This document shows positions 9,483 to 17,537 of a DNA stretch of 64,000 nucleotides, one piece after another; position 1 is the stretch's first letter, and each line of letters begins with the position of its first letter. This stretch comes from Chitinophaga nivalis (GTDB lineage Bacteria > Bacteroidota > Bacteroidia > Chitinophagales > Chitinophagaceae), in contig NZ_JAPDNR010000001.1 in the NCBI RefSeq assembly GCF_025989125.1, positions 62,001 to 126,000 of the forward strand, in the 5' to 3' direction. The notes under the pieces are model-generated. The model did not search any database. It saw only the letters and a program-made list of their open reading frames with translations, and was not told the origin of the DNA. The position numbers were made by a program, and so were the translations under genes.

Positions 9483-9537
9483 TATAAACATGACGGATAC
9501 ACGAAGAATAATAACATGCACATCCGTCATGTTTATA
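9483..9537. terminator. Two-way terminator between convergent genes
   Basis: A perfect 16-bp inverted repeat (9483-9498 with 9522-9537, core AACATGACGGAT / ATCCGTCATGTT) with a 23-base loop lies exactly between the convergent TPR and VOC genes. Its symmetry and place suggest that it ends transcription from both sides. Confidence 0.7.
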
Positions 9538-9547
9538 GCTGCATCAG

Positions 9548-9955
9548 TTATTTACTGAGATTTATCAGCCACTGCACGCCAAACCGGTCTGTCAGCTGAC
9601 CATACCGCAACGCCCAATATGTTTCCTGCATTGGCATCGTAGTGGTACCTCCCTTCGACAACGCTGTAAAAAAATGTTCTGCTTCTTCCACAGAAGTAGC
9701 CTGCAAGGCCAGTGTAATGGCATTGCCCAGGGTTACCGGCTGTCCCATAGCCCCATCAGAGGCGAGCAATACTATGCTGTCATTTTGCAGCATGGCATGC
9801 ATTACCTGAGGGTGTATTTCAGGAGGTACCTGGTCTTTCATAGGAGAATCTCCCATGGTCGTGATATTTAATTCTCCTCCGAGTGCTTCTTTGTAAAAAT
9901 GCATAGCCTCCCGGCAATTGCCATTAAAGATGAGGTAAACATTCGCTTGCGCCAT
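9548..9955 (-). CDS. PhnB-like VOC (glyoxalase-fold) family protein
   Basis: A 135-residue protein of the vicinal oxygen chelate superfamily, closest in style to the PhnB / 3-demethylubiquinone-methyltransferase-like group: the N-terminal NGNCREAMHFYKEALGGE, the central VLLASDG segment, and the C-terminal YGQLTDRFGVQWLINL are typical. Members are small soluble dimers whose substrates are mostly unknown despite their names. It is a single-gene unit converging on the TPR gene. The usual length for the group is 130-150 residues, so it looks complete. Confidence 0.9.
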   Translation of the reverse strand: MAQANVYLIFNGNCREAMHFYKEALGGELNITTMGDSPMKDQVPPEIHPQVMHAMLQNDSIVLLASDGAMGQPVTLGNAITLALQATSVEEAEHFFTALSKGGTTTMPMQETYWALRYGQLTDRFGVQWLINLSK

Positions 9956-10013
9956 AAAATATTTTTTGGGCTAGATGATGGAATTAATCAGGCGGATAAT
10001 AACGTTGGCAAAA

Positions 10014-11237
10014 CTAATTGATGAGGACTTTATTCCTTACCAGCAAACAGGCGCCTATAATACCCGCCCGTTCACCCAGTTTCGACATTTTGAGCTGTGT
10101 ATCGTTGCTCACCAGACTTTGAGAATATTTTTTCATGGCACTTTTGATCGGCAGGCGAATATGATCCTGTGAAGCAGCCAGGCTGCCGCCCAGTATCACC
10201 AGTTCCGGGTTGAATATATTGATCAGCAAGGCCACGCCCCGGCCCAGGTTTTCCCCCACCTGCGCAATGAGTTCTATGGCCAGCATATCATCGTGGTTGG
10301 CAGCCTGGATAATGTCCTGCAGTTGTATTTCTCCTGCAGAAGCATGTATACGGGCCATCACGGAAGAAGCGCCAGCTGCCAGTTTTTGCCGGGCCATCCT
10401 TACCAGCGCCCATCCGGAAGCCTCTGTTTCAAGGCAACCTCTTTTTCCACAATGACAGATAATATCGTTATCGAACAGGGGAATATGTCCAAACTCTCCA
10501 CTGTAGCCGGATTTACCATAATACAATTCCCCGTTGATCACTACCCCCATCCCGATACCATAATCCATATTCAGGAACAATACATTCTTTTCGCCGTTGA
10601 CCACATCCGAGCAAAACTCGCCGTAGGCCATGGCCCTGGAATCGTTTTCCACAAATACCCGGATGCCTACCTGGGCTTCTATTAATTTATTCAGGGGTTT
10701 ACCTTCGAAATTAAATACGCTGTAGTTGAAGCCGGTGCTATAGTTGATACGGCCGGAGATATTGATGCCAATACCCAGGATCTTGGATTTGGGTACGGTG
10801 AGTTCCACAATAAACTGGTTGATCAGGTTACAGAGCTGATCCAGCGATTCCCGGGTGTTATCCAACTCGTAGGGTAAAGCTTCTACCGTAGATACCAGGT
10901 TTTTATGCAGATCTGACAGGCCCAGGTTCAGGTGATCCTGTTTTACGTCTACGCCTATGAAAAAGGCCGAATCGGGTACCAGGCCGTACAGGTTAGGTTT
11001 ACGGCCGCCGGTAGACTGTATTTTACCATAATCCTTTACAAGTCCGTCGCGGATAAGGTCGTTCAATAGGGCCGTTACCTTGGGAGTACTCAGATTCAGC
11101 TCTTTACACATATCCGCTATCGTAGCGTTGCCGGTATTGGCAAAATAAGCCAGGGTGGCTTTCTTCAGGTGAATATTCTTATAGGCTACCCCGGTCAGAT
11201 TCTCCCGGTTTAATTCGTCAAAAAAGGTTCTGGCCAT
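10014..11237 (-). CDS. ROK-family transcriptional repressor / sugar-kinase-like protein
   Basis: A 407-residue ROK protein of the NagC/XylR/Mlc type. The N-terminal winged helix (about 25-85, NATIADMCKELNLSTPKVTALLNDLIRDGL) precedes the kinase-like fold with the ATP-site-like segment near FIGVDVKQDHLNLGLSD, and the zinc/ROK signature CHCGKRGCLETEASG at about 260. Proteins of this shape repress sugar-uptake or catabolic genes and release DNA on binding a sugar or sugar phosphate. A longer frame begins 32 codons upstream, but the ATG at 11237 (MARTFFDEL) gives the usual family length and start. No sugar gene is adjacent, so its target is likely elsewhere. Confidence 0.9.
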   Translation of the reverse strand: MARTFFDELNRENLTGVAYKNIHLKKATLAYFANTGNATIADMCKELNLSTPKVTALLNDLIRDGLVKDYGKIQSTGGRKPNLYGLVPDSAFFIGVDVKQDHLNLGLSDLHKNLVSTVEALPYELDNTRESLDQLCNLINQFIVELTVPKSKILGIGINISGRINYSTGFNYSVFNFEGKPLNKLIEAQVGIRVFVENDSRAMAYGEFCSDVVNGEKNVLFLNMDYGIGMGVVINGELYYGKSGYSGEFGHIPLFDNDIICHCGKRGCLETEASGWALVRMARQKLAAGASSVMARIHASAGEIQLQDIIQAANHDDMLAIELIAQVGENLGRGVALLINIFNPELVILGGSLAASQDHIRLPIKSAMKKYSQSLVSNDTQLKMSKLGERAGIIGACLLVRNKVLIN

Positions 11238-11407
11238 GTAGGTTGATCGTCTTTTAGTAGTAACAACCTCCAATTTAAGCACGTTCGGGTTATTTTTAGC
11301 AGTTACGACATAATATTTCCCGCCGGTGCTCAAAACCGGGCCTGTACTGGATATGTGTATTTTTTACCGGAAGTGGTGCGGGAATATAACTTATCTTATA
11401 AATGATT

Positions 11408-11436
11408 TTGTTAATTCACAAAAAATAATACCTTTG
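11408..11436 (+). promoter_or_regulatory. Promoter of tRNA-Leu: TTTTG, 18 bp, TACCTTTG
   Basis: A full Bacteroidota promoter: -33 element TTG at 11408-11410 (within TTTTG), an 18-bp spacer, and the -7 box TACCTTTG at 11429-11436. It lies about 100 bases before the tRNA. A second candidate, TATTTTCG at 11475-11482, lies closer (about 50 bases from the tRNA) with TTTTTG at 11443-11448 but a long spacer of 26. Confidence 0.7.
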
Positions 11437-11533
11437 CAATCCTTTTTGAGCAGGAAAGGCAGCTTTTTTTTATGTATTTTCGCGCGACGCCGGAAGGCGG
11501 GTGCAACTTTTCAAGTTCTTTTAACAACTATTA

Positions 11534-11615
11534 CCGGGTGTGGTGAAATTGGTAGACATGCCAGACTTAGGATCTGGTGCTTCACGGCATGGGGGTTCGA
11601 GTCCCTCCACCCGGA
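11534..11615 (+). tRNA. tRNA-Leu (anticodon UAG)
   Basis: An 82-base class II tRNA. The acceptor stem pairs CCGGGTG (11534-11540) with CACCCGG (11608-11614), with discriminator A at 11615. The anticodon stem CCAGA/TCTGG encloses the loop CTTAGGA, giving anticodon TAG at 11568-11570, which reads CUA and related Leu codons. The long variable arm TGC-TTCACG-GCA and the T loop TTCGAGT are as expected for leucine tRNAs. CCA is not encoded and must be added after transcription. A T-run follows directly. Confidence 0.97.
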
Positions 11616-11834
11616 CTTTTTTTATATTATGTGGCAATGTGTCAATATGGCAACGTGATAATGCACCGCTCTTCCTCACCTTCATTGTCACTACAGCCCT
11701 ATTCTGACGTACGCTCACCTGATTTTTAAAAATTCTTTTCCTGCCATTCCTTCTTGCCGTTGTGACTTCATGGCAGAAAAACCAAACAAGGAATCATTAT
11801 TGCTTCATAAAGAACATTTTTATACAATTCAATT

Positions 11835-13214
11835 ATGGCAACCGTTACCAGAGAAAACATTGGTTTATTGAACGATAAGATCACTGTGAAAGTGAGCCAG
11901 GAAGATTACCTTCCTAATTTTGACAAGGCAGTAAAGCAGTTCAGCAAAAATGCCAACATACCAGGCTTCCGTAAAGGAATGGTACCTGCAGGTATGGTTA
12001 AGAAGATGCACGGTCCTGCTATTTTTGGTGATGAAATACTGAAAACAGTAGAAAAAGAACTGATGACCTACATCCAGACAGAGAAACTGGAACTCTTCGG
12101 TCAGCCGCTGTCGCTCGATAAAGAAGCGAAAGACCTGGATCACAACAATCCTGCTGAATATGCATTCCAGTTTGAAGTAGGTGTAAAACCAACTTTCAGC
12201 GTTACTCCCCTGGAAAACAATAAAACCACCCTTACTAAATATAAAGTAAACGTTACCGATGAAATGGTAAACGATGAAATTCAGCGTTTACAACTGAAAG
12301 GCGGTAAAACCACTGAACCGGAAACCATCACTTCAGAAGATAACGTCATCAACGTTACTTTCAATGAATCCGATGCTGCCGGCAACATCGTGGAAGGTGG
12401 TATCACCAAGGAAAATGCCCTGCTGGTGAAATACTTCACCCCTGCTATCCAGGCAGAACTGCAAGGTAAAAAGAACGAAGACAGCATCGTATTCCAGCTG
12501 GCTACTTCTTTCGATGAGCAGCGTCTGGGCTGGATCCTGAAAGATCTGGGCTTCGAAGCTAACGATAAAGATGCAGCACAGAAATACTTCAAACTGACCA
12601 TCACTAAAGTAGGTCTGATTGAAAAAAGAGAACTGAATGAAGAGTTCTTCAAAGAAGTTTATCCTGCGGATAACATCACCACAGAAGAAGCTTTCCGTGG
12701 TAAACTGAAAGAAGAAATCGCTAAATACTGGGATTCTGAAAGCCGGAACCACCTGCACAACGACCTGTTTGAAGTGCTGGTACATGAAACGCCGATGGAT
12801 CTCCCCAAAGATTTCCTCAAACGCTGGCTGCAGGTAGGCGGTGAAAAACCAAAAACCGCTGAAGAAGCCGAAAAAGAATTCCCGAGTTTCGACCACCAAC
12901 TGCGCTGGACGCTGATCAGCGATAAACTGGTTAAAGAAAATAAACTGGAAGTTTCTTTCGAAGAACTGAAAGAAAATGCCAAACAAAAAGTATTAGGCTA
13001 TTATGGCGGCGCTGCTGCTGATGGTGCTGAATGGTTAGACAGCTACCTGGATCGCCTGTTACAGGATGAAAAATTTGTAGACCAGACTTACCGTGAAATG
13101 ATCACTACCAAGCTGTTTGACTGGGCTGAAAGTAAGGTGACCATAAAAGAAGAGGAAATCAAAGCAGAAGATTTTGTTAATTTACCTCATAAACATCACC
13201 ATCATGAACATTAA
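11835..13214 (+). CDS. tig: Trigger factor (ribosome-associated chaperone and prolyl isomerase)
   Basis: A 459-residue trigger factor, the chaperone that binds nascent chains at the ribosome exit. The N-terminal ribosome-binding domain carries the signature region PGFRKGMVPAGMVKKMHG (about 44-61, matching the GFRxGxxP motif). The central FKBP-like domain (about 155-260) is divergent, as usual in Bacteroidota, and the C-terminal arms follow. The protein ends in a natural histidine-rich tail (HKHHHHEH). Its stop codon lies inside the first codons of clpP, an 11-base overlap in another frame. The tig-clpP-clpX order is conserved in many bacteria. Confidence 0.95.
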   Translation: MATVTRENIGLLNDKITVKVSQEDYLPNFDKAVKQFSKNANIPGFRKGMVPAGMVKKMHGPAIFGDEILKTVEKELMTYIQTEKLELFGQPLSLDKEAKDLDHNNPAEYAFQFEVGVKPTFSVTPLENNKTTLTKYKVNVTDEMVNDEIQRLQLKGGKTTEPETITSEDNVINVTFNESDAAGNIVEGGITKENALLVKYFTPAIQAELQGKKNEDSIVFQLATSFDEQRLGWILKDLGFEANDKDAAQKYFKLTITKVGLIEKRELNEEFFKEVYPADNITTEEAFRGKLKEEIAKYWDSESRNHLHNDLFEVLVHETPMDLPKDFLKRWLQVGGEKPKTAEEAEKEFPSFDHQLRWTLISDKLVKENKLEVSFEELKENAKQKVLGYYGGAAADGAEWLDSYLDRLLQDEKFVDQTYREMITTKLFDWAESKVTIKEEEIKAEDFVNLPHKHHHHEH

Positions 13215-13905
13215 TAACGAATTCAGAAAATATGCCATCCAGCATCGTGGAATCAGCAGCCTGGTAGTAGATAGCTATGCTAAAAGTCACCAGCTCCATA
13301 GCCTGACTCCATACATCCTCGAAGAACGCCAGTTGAATATGCAACAGATGGACGTTTTCTCCAGGCTGATGGCTGATCGTATTATTTTTATGGGGGAACC
13401 TGTAAATGATTATGTAGCCAACGTAATCACTGCACAGTTGTTATTCCTGGAATCTGCCGACCGCAACAGGGATGTACAGATGTACATCAACAGCCCTGGC
13501 GGTAGTGTATATGCTGGCCTGGGTATCTACGATACCATGCAGGTAGTATCTCCTGAAATCGCCACTATCTGTACCGGTATGGCCGCCTCTTTCGGCGCTG
13601 TATTGCTGGTAGCCGGCGCCAAAGGCAAACGTACTGCCCTGAAACATGCCCGTATCATGATTCACCAACCTCATGGCGGTGCAGAAGGTCAGACTTCCGA
13701 CATCGAAATCACTGCCCGTGAGTTTGTGAAACTGAAAAAAGAGCTGAACGAAATCATTGCTTCCCACTGCGGTCAACCCGTGAAAAAAGTGGAAAAAGAC
13801 TCTGATCGTGACTATTGGATGACTGCTGACGAAGCGAAGGAATATGGCATCATCGATGACATCCTCCAGAAAAATCCTAAGAAACAACTGGATACGCCAC
13901 AATAA
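13204..13905 (+). CDS. clpP: ATP-dependent Clp protease proteolytic subunit
   Basis: A 233-residue ClpP serine protease that forms the tetradecameric chamber fed by ClpX. The nucleophile serine sits in TGMAASFGAVL and the catalytic histidine in MIHQPHGG; the aspartate follows in the handle region. The N-terminal axial-loop region (MNINNEFRKYAIQHRGISS) is longer than in E. coli, typical of this phylum. The ATG at 13204 was chosen because an in-frame upstream start at 13174 would only add residues that lie inside the trigger factor end. Overlap with tig argues for co-transcription and coupling. Confidence 0.97.
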   Translation: MNINNEFRKYAIQHRGISSLVVDSYAKSHQLHSLTPYILEERQLNMQQMDVFSRLMADRIIFMGEPVNDYVANVITAQLLFLESADRNRDVQMYINSPGGSVYAGLGIYDTMQVVSPEIATICTGMAASFGAVLLVAGAKGKRTALKHARIMIHQPHGGAEGQTSDIEITAREFVKLKKELNEIIASHCGQPVKKVEKDSDRDYWMTADEAKEYGIIDDILQKNPKKQLDTPQ

Positions 13906-13925
13906 GCAACTATCTGCAAGTAAAG

Positions 13926-13999
13926 CATAAGCTGTTGAAGCGAAGATATTAGCGATTTTTCATAGATATCGCTGATGTCTTCGCTTCAACGCTTTATGA
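13926..13999 (+). other. Long RNA hairpin in the clpP-clpX gap
   Basis: A long imperfect stem: CATAA-GC-T-GTTGAAGCGAAGA on the left arm pairs with TCTTCGCTTCAAC-GC-TTTATG on the right arm, and AGCGAT/ATCGCT pairs further inside. There is no T-run after it, so it is not a classical intrinsic terminator. It lies 20 bases after clpP and before the separate promoter box of clpX, so it may protect the 3' end of tig-clpP mRNA or limit read-through. Confidence 0.6.
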
Positions 14000-14035
14000 C
14001 ATCCTGCTGACAGGGGTCCTTTCAGCTTTTTAGTG

Positions 14036-14043
14036 TAAATTTG
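14036..14043 (+). promoter_or_regulatory. -7 promoter box (TAAATTTG) of clpX
   Basis: An exact TAnnTTTG match, 60 bases before the clpX start and after the long hairpin. It suggests that clpX has its own transcript as well as any read-through from tig-clpP. No clear -33 TTG at the usual spacing. Confidence 0.6.
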
Positions 14044-14102
14044 TAACCCTGTAATATGATTACAGACAATGATAGTTTCGTAGAAAAATAATCTGTTCCG
14101 AA

Positions 14103-15350
14103 ATGAAAGAATCTAAAATTCGTTGCTCTTTTTGTAACCGCCCCAAAGAAGAAGTGCAGATACTGATCGCGGGTGCAGAAGGACACATATGTGAAAATTG
14201 CGTTTCCAACGCACAGGAAATCATCGATCAGGAGTTATTTGCTCCGGGGAAAAAAGCTGCTGCCGCTGCCGCCGCTCCTGCTTTCGCGCCCAAAGTATCC
14301 AAACCTAAAGACATGAAGAAATTCCTGGACGATTATGTAATCGGTCAGGATGATGCCAAAAAAATTCTGGCAGTAGCTGTATACAATCACTATAAAAGAC
14401 TGAATCAACAGGTAGGTGATGATGAAGTGGAAATTGAAAAATCCAACATCATCATGGTGGGCGAAACCGGTACCGGTAAAACCTTACTGGCCAAATCTAT
14501 CGCCAAACAATTGAACGTACCATTTGCTATTGTGGATGCTACCGTATTTACCGAAGCCGGTTACGTGGGAGAAGATGTGGAAAGTATCCTGAGCCGCCTG
14601 CTGCAGGTATGTAACTACGATGTGGAAGCTGCTGAACGGGGTATCGTATACATCGACGAAATTGATAAAATTGCCCGCAAAAGCGATAACCCTTCCATCA
14701 CCCGTGATGTAAGCGGCGAAGGCGTGCAACAGGGATTGCTGAAGCTCCTGGAAGGTACAGAAGTACTGGTACCTCCACAGGGCGGCCGTAAACACCCGGA
14801 ACAAAAGCTGATCAAACTGAACACCCAGAACATCCTGTTTATCTGCGGTGGTGCATTTGACGGTGTAGAAAGAATTATCAGCAGAAGAATCCAGACGCAC
14901 TCCATCGGTTTCACCGTAAACAAGGAGAAAGAAGAGGAAAACAGAAAACAGATCCTGCGTTATGTAAATTCCCAGGACCTGAAATCCTTCGGGCTGATTC
15001 CGGAATTGCTGGGCCGTTTGCCGGTAGTGACCTACCTCAACTCCCTCGACCGGGAAACACTGAAATCTATCCTGACTACGCCTAAAAATGCGTTGATCAA
15101 ACAATATAAGAAACTCTTCCAGGTAGAAAATATTGACCTGCAGGTAGCAGATGATGCGATTGAATTCATTGTGGACAAAGCAATGGAATACAAACTGGGA
15201 GCACGTGGACTCCGTTCTATCTGCGAAGTGGTGCTGAGTGATGCCATGTATGAACTGCCTTCTGCCAATGAAACGGCTTTCCTGCTCACCAAAGAATATG
15301 CCCAGGCCAAACTGGAACAGTCTACCCTGATCAAACTGAAAGTAGCATAA
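14103..15350 (+). CDS. clpX: ClpX, ATPase subunit of ClpXP protease
   Basis: A 415-residue AAA+ unfoldase that delivers substrates to ClpP. The N-terminal C4 zinc-binding domain is intact (CSFCNRP at 8-14 and CENC at about 34-37), followed by an alanine-rich linker, then the AAA+ module with Walker A GETGTGKT, Walker B IVYIDEIDKIA, and the sensor and RKH-type pore segment (ISRRIQTHSIGF region). The tripeptide loop that docks on ClpP is expected in the segment after the sensor, though I read it only by position. Length and order are standard. It follows clpP by 197 bp with its own promoter box. Confidence 0.97.
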   Translation: MKESKIRCSFCNRPKEEVQILIAGAEGHICENCVSNAQEIIDQELFAPGKKAAAAAAAPAFAPKVSKPKDMKKFLDDYVIGQDDAKKILAVAVYNHYKRLNQQVGDDEVEIEKSNIIMVGETGTGKTLLAKSIAKQLNVPFAIVDATVFTEAGYVGEDVESILSRLLQVCNYDVEAAERGIVYIDEIDKIARKSDNPSITRDVSGEGVQQGLLKLLEGTEVLVPPQGGRKHPEQKLIKLNTQNILFICGGAFDGVERIISRRIQTHSIGFTVNKEKEEENRKQILRYVNSQDLKSFGLIPELLGRLPVVTYLNSLDRETLKSILTTPKNALIKQYKKLFQVENIDLQVADDAIEFIVDKAMEYKLGARGLRSICEVVLSDAMYELPSANETAFLLTKEYAQAKLEQSTLIKLKVA

Positions 15351-15371
15351 GGAATTTAAAATAAGCAACAG

Positions 15372-15419
15372 ACATTACCCGCGGAAGATGGTTTATATCC
15401 ATCCCGCCGCGGGTAATGT
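15372..15419 (+). terminator. Hairpin after clpX
   Basis: Perfect 13-bp arms ACATTACCCGCGG (15372-15384) and CCGCGGGTAATGT (15407-15419), with an inner GATGG/CCATC pairing in the loop. No T-run follows, so it could be a terminator of the stem-only sort or part of the leader of the next small gene. Confidence 0.5.
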
Positions 15420-15471
15420 TGCCGCTGAAATTTATACTCCTCTTAATATCTCACCATTAAAACCACTATTT

Positions 15472-15810
15472 ATGCAGGAACTTATTCAACAGTTACAGGA
15501 AAAAGCGGGACTCACAGCCGAACAGGCAGCGCAGTCGATTACCGTGATTAAAGAATATGTAAAAGGTAAGTTACCTCCTTTTATTGCCGGCACTGTGGAT
15601 AACTGGTTTTCCAGTATGTCTGATAAGGCAGGCACTAAAAAAGAAGGTTTGATGGATCAGGCAGGCGACTTCCTGGATAATGCCAAAGATAAAGCGGAAG
15701 ACTGGGCCACAGATGCTAAAGAAAAAGCAGAAGACTGGCTGGAAGAAGCAAAAGACAAAGTATCCGGCCTTTTTAAGGACAAGGATAAAAAAGAAACACC
15801 TGAAGCATAA
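15472..15810 (+). CDS. Small charged helical protein, LEA-like C-terminal half
   Basis: A 112-residue protein of unknown function. The first half (about 1-50: EQAAQSITVIKEYVKGKLPPFIAG) looks like a compact helical bundle; the second half is a string of 11-residue-like amphipathic repeats rich in K, D, E and A (AKDKAEDWATDAKEKAEDW), the pattern of late-embryogenesis-abundant-type and YtxH-tail proteins that can coat membranes or protect proteins in stress. No signal peptide. The ATG at 15472 was chosen because the frame upstream runs through the 15372-15419 hairpin. Its position after clpX and its own terminator suggest a stress-related unit (inference). Confidence 0.75.
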   Translation: MQELIQQLQEKAGLTAEQAAQSITVIKEYVKGKLPPFIAGTVDNWFSSMSDKAGTKKEGLMDQAGDFLDNAKDKAEDWATDAKEKAEDWLEEAKDKVSGLFKDKDKKETPEA

Positions 15811-15855
15811 TCGCAGAGGGCCAACCGGTCAGTACCGCTAACTAACAGATATTTG

Positions 15856-15894
15856 CACCCTTTTATACAACCGTATGAAAGGGTGTTTTATTTT
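15856..15894 (+). terminator. Intrinsic terminator of the small helical protein gene
   Basis: CACCCTTT...ATAC pairs with GTAT...AAAGGGTG (15856-15885) and is followed by TTTTATTTT. A stem plus T-run 46 bases after the stop codon is a typical Rho-independent terminator. Confidence 0.8.
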
Positions 15895-16123
15895 CAAGAG
15901 GTACTGCAGCCATTTTACAGCCCTTTTAAAGCCTTCATTGCCACAACGGGCTTATTGTACTGATGGAAATACTTAAACTGGATATTAAGGGATATAATGC
16001 TTGAAAGGAAGGGATCCTTACAGCTGATGAGGGCCATCAAAAATCATAACGTGGATTACAGGTTGTAGATAATTTTAAAACTTCTTTGCAAACATTCCAA
16101 CAATCTCTTTCGATTCCGGTATA

Positions 16124-16151
16124 GAAAAGCACCCTACAAGGGGTGCTTTTC
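16124..16151. terminator. Isolated strong hairpin, two-way terminator-like
   Basis: Perfect 11-bp arms GAAAAGCACCC (16124-16134) and GGGTGCTTTTC (16141-16151) with a 6-base loop. The T/A-rich arm ends can serve as the T-run on either strand. No gene lies directly upstream on the plus strand; on the minus strand the acyl-CoA dehydrogenase ends 235 bp away. Confidence 0.6.
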
Positions 16152-16385
16152 ATGTGTGTAAAAGTTTTTCAAATCTTTCTCTGATTTTGTGTTAAGGTTG
16201 ATAAACGGTAAAGAGTGATGAATTAACCCAAATTTAACGTTCCTTTTGCAATATTTCATAACACTAAAGGGGTAATATTTCATTTTTTTGTCAAAAAAGA
16301 TGAATGGTTTGCCACTTCACTTTTTTTACATTAAAAATTTACCACCCTTACAACCTTATAAAAATCAACTATAAAAATGCTATTC

Positions 16386-17525
16386 TTATCTTAATGCTTC
16401 TCTTGCTATTACGATTTTCTGGATTTCAGAAGTTCCTTCTCCGATAGTGCACAGTTTGGCATCCCGGTAGAACTTTTCTACAGGAAAATCTTTGGTATAG
16501 CCATAACCACCGAAAATCTGTACGGCGTCATTGGCCACTTTCACAGCCACTTCCGAAGCATAATACTTAGCCATAGCAGCTTGCTGCGTCATTTTTACGT
16601 GGCGGTTCTTCATATCTGCTGCCTGCAAGGTAAGCAGTTCCGCTGCAGCTATTTCGGTAGCCATATCCGCCAGCTTAAAGGAAACACCCTGGAAATTGGC
16701 AATCGGCTGATCGAACTGATAACGTTCTTTCGCATACTTCACGGCAGCATCCCGGGCGCCTTTCGCAATACCCAGCGACAAGGCCGCAATGGAAATACGG
16801 CCGCCATCCAATACTTTCATAGACTGGATGAAGCCATCTCCTACAGGTCCCAGCAGGTTGGCTGCAGGTATCCGGCAGTTATCAAAAATCATCTCAGCGG
16901 TTTCAGAAGCCCGCATACCCAGTTTATTTTCTTTTTTACCACCACTGAATCCCGGTGTACCCCTTTCCACCACAAAAGCACTCATCCCGTGACTGTCGCG
17001 TACATCGCCGGTACGGGCTATCACTACTGCCACATCCCCGCTCTTACCATGCGTAATCCAGCATTTGGTACCATTGATCACCCACTCATCGCCATCCTGC
17101 ACGGCCACACATTTCATATTCATCGCATCAGAACCGGTATTGGGTTCTGTCAGGCCCCAGGCGCCAATCCATTCGGCAGTAGCCAGTTTAGGCAGGAAAC
17201 GCTGTTTCTGTTCTTCATTTCCAAACTGCAGGATATGGCCGGTACATAAAGAGTTATGCGCCGCCACACTTAAACCGATGGCGCCACATATCCGGGCTAC
17301 TTCACTCACCACTGTTACATATTCCAGGTATCCCAGTCCACTGCCGCCATATTGGGTAGGTACCAGTACCCCCATGAGTCCCAATGCGCCCATTTTTTTG
17401 AACAGTTCTACAGGAAATTCCTGTTGTTCATCCCATTCCAACACGTGTGGTAATATGTTTGTCTTTCCGAAATCACGGATCATTTGCGCAATCTGTTGTT
17501 GCATCTCCGTTGGCTCAAAATTCAT
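16386..17525 (-). CDS. Acyl-CoA dehydrogenase
   Basis: A 379-residue FAD-dependent acyl-CoA dehydrogenase, which introduces the 2,3-double bond into acyl-CoA in fatty-acid or branched-chain acid degradation. The family signatures are present: GAWGLTEPNTGSDA in the middle domain and the C-terminal YGGYGYTKDFPVEKFYRDAKLCTIGEGTSEIQ. The glutamate of IGEGTSEIQ is the expected catalytic base. The length is standard for short/butyryl-type enzymes. The gene begins 12 bp after the HhH-protein gene on the same strand, so the two are probably co-transcribed although no functional link is obvious. Confidence 0.95.
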   Translation of the reverse strand: MNFEPTEMQQQIAQMIRDFGKTNILPHVLEWDEQQEFPVELFKKMGALGLMGVLVPTQYGGSGLGYLEYVTVVSEVARICGAIGLSVAAHNSLCTGHILQFGNEEQKQRFLPKLATAEWIGAWGLTEPNTGSDAMNMKCVAVQDGDEWVINGTKCWITHGKSGDVAVVIARTGDVRDSHGMSAFVVERGTPGFSGGKKENKLGMRASETAEMIFDNCRIPAANLLGPVGDGFIQSMKVLDGGRISIAALSLGIAKGARDAAVKYAKERYQFDQPIANFQGVSFKLADMATEIAAAELLTLQAADMKNRHVKMTQQAAMAKYYASEVAVKVANDAVQIFGGYGYTKDFPVEKFYRDAKLCTIGEGTSEIQKIVIAREALR

Positions 17526-17537
17526 AAACGTGCGGGT

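Larger units (their letters stand above)
15811..16385. other. Gene-free 575-bp region with two terminator-like hairpins
   Basis: No convincing coding frame on either strand. It contains the terminator of the small helical protein gene and a second, isolated hairpin at 16124-16151. The part 16200-16380 is AT-rich (T-runs and A-runs) without a recognised promoter box. A weak box TAATTTTA sits at 16070-16077. It may hold a small RNA ending at the second hairpin or just the long 3' tail of the acyl-CoA dehydrogenase transcript. Confidence 0.5.

Noticed and set aside
14484..15368. A 294-codon minus-strand frame opposite clpX
   Set aside because: It is antisense to clpX with phenylalanine/glutamine-rich low-information sequence and no family features.
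15388..15471. N-terminal extension of the small LEA-like protein
   Set aside because: The extra codons run through the 15372-15419 hairpin and do not look like protein of the same composition.
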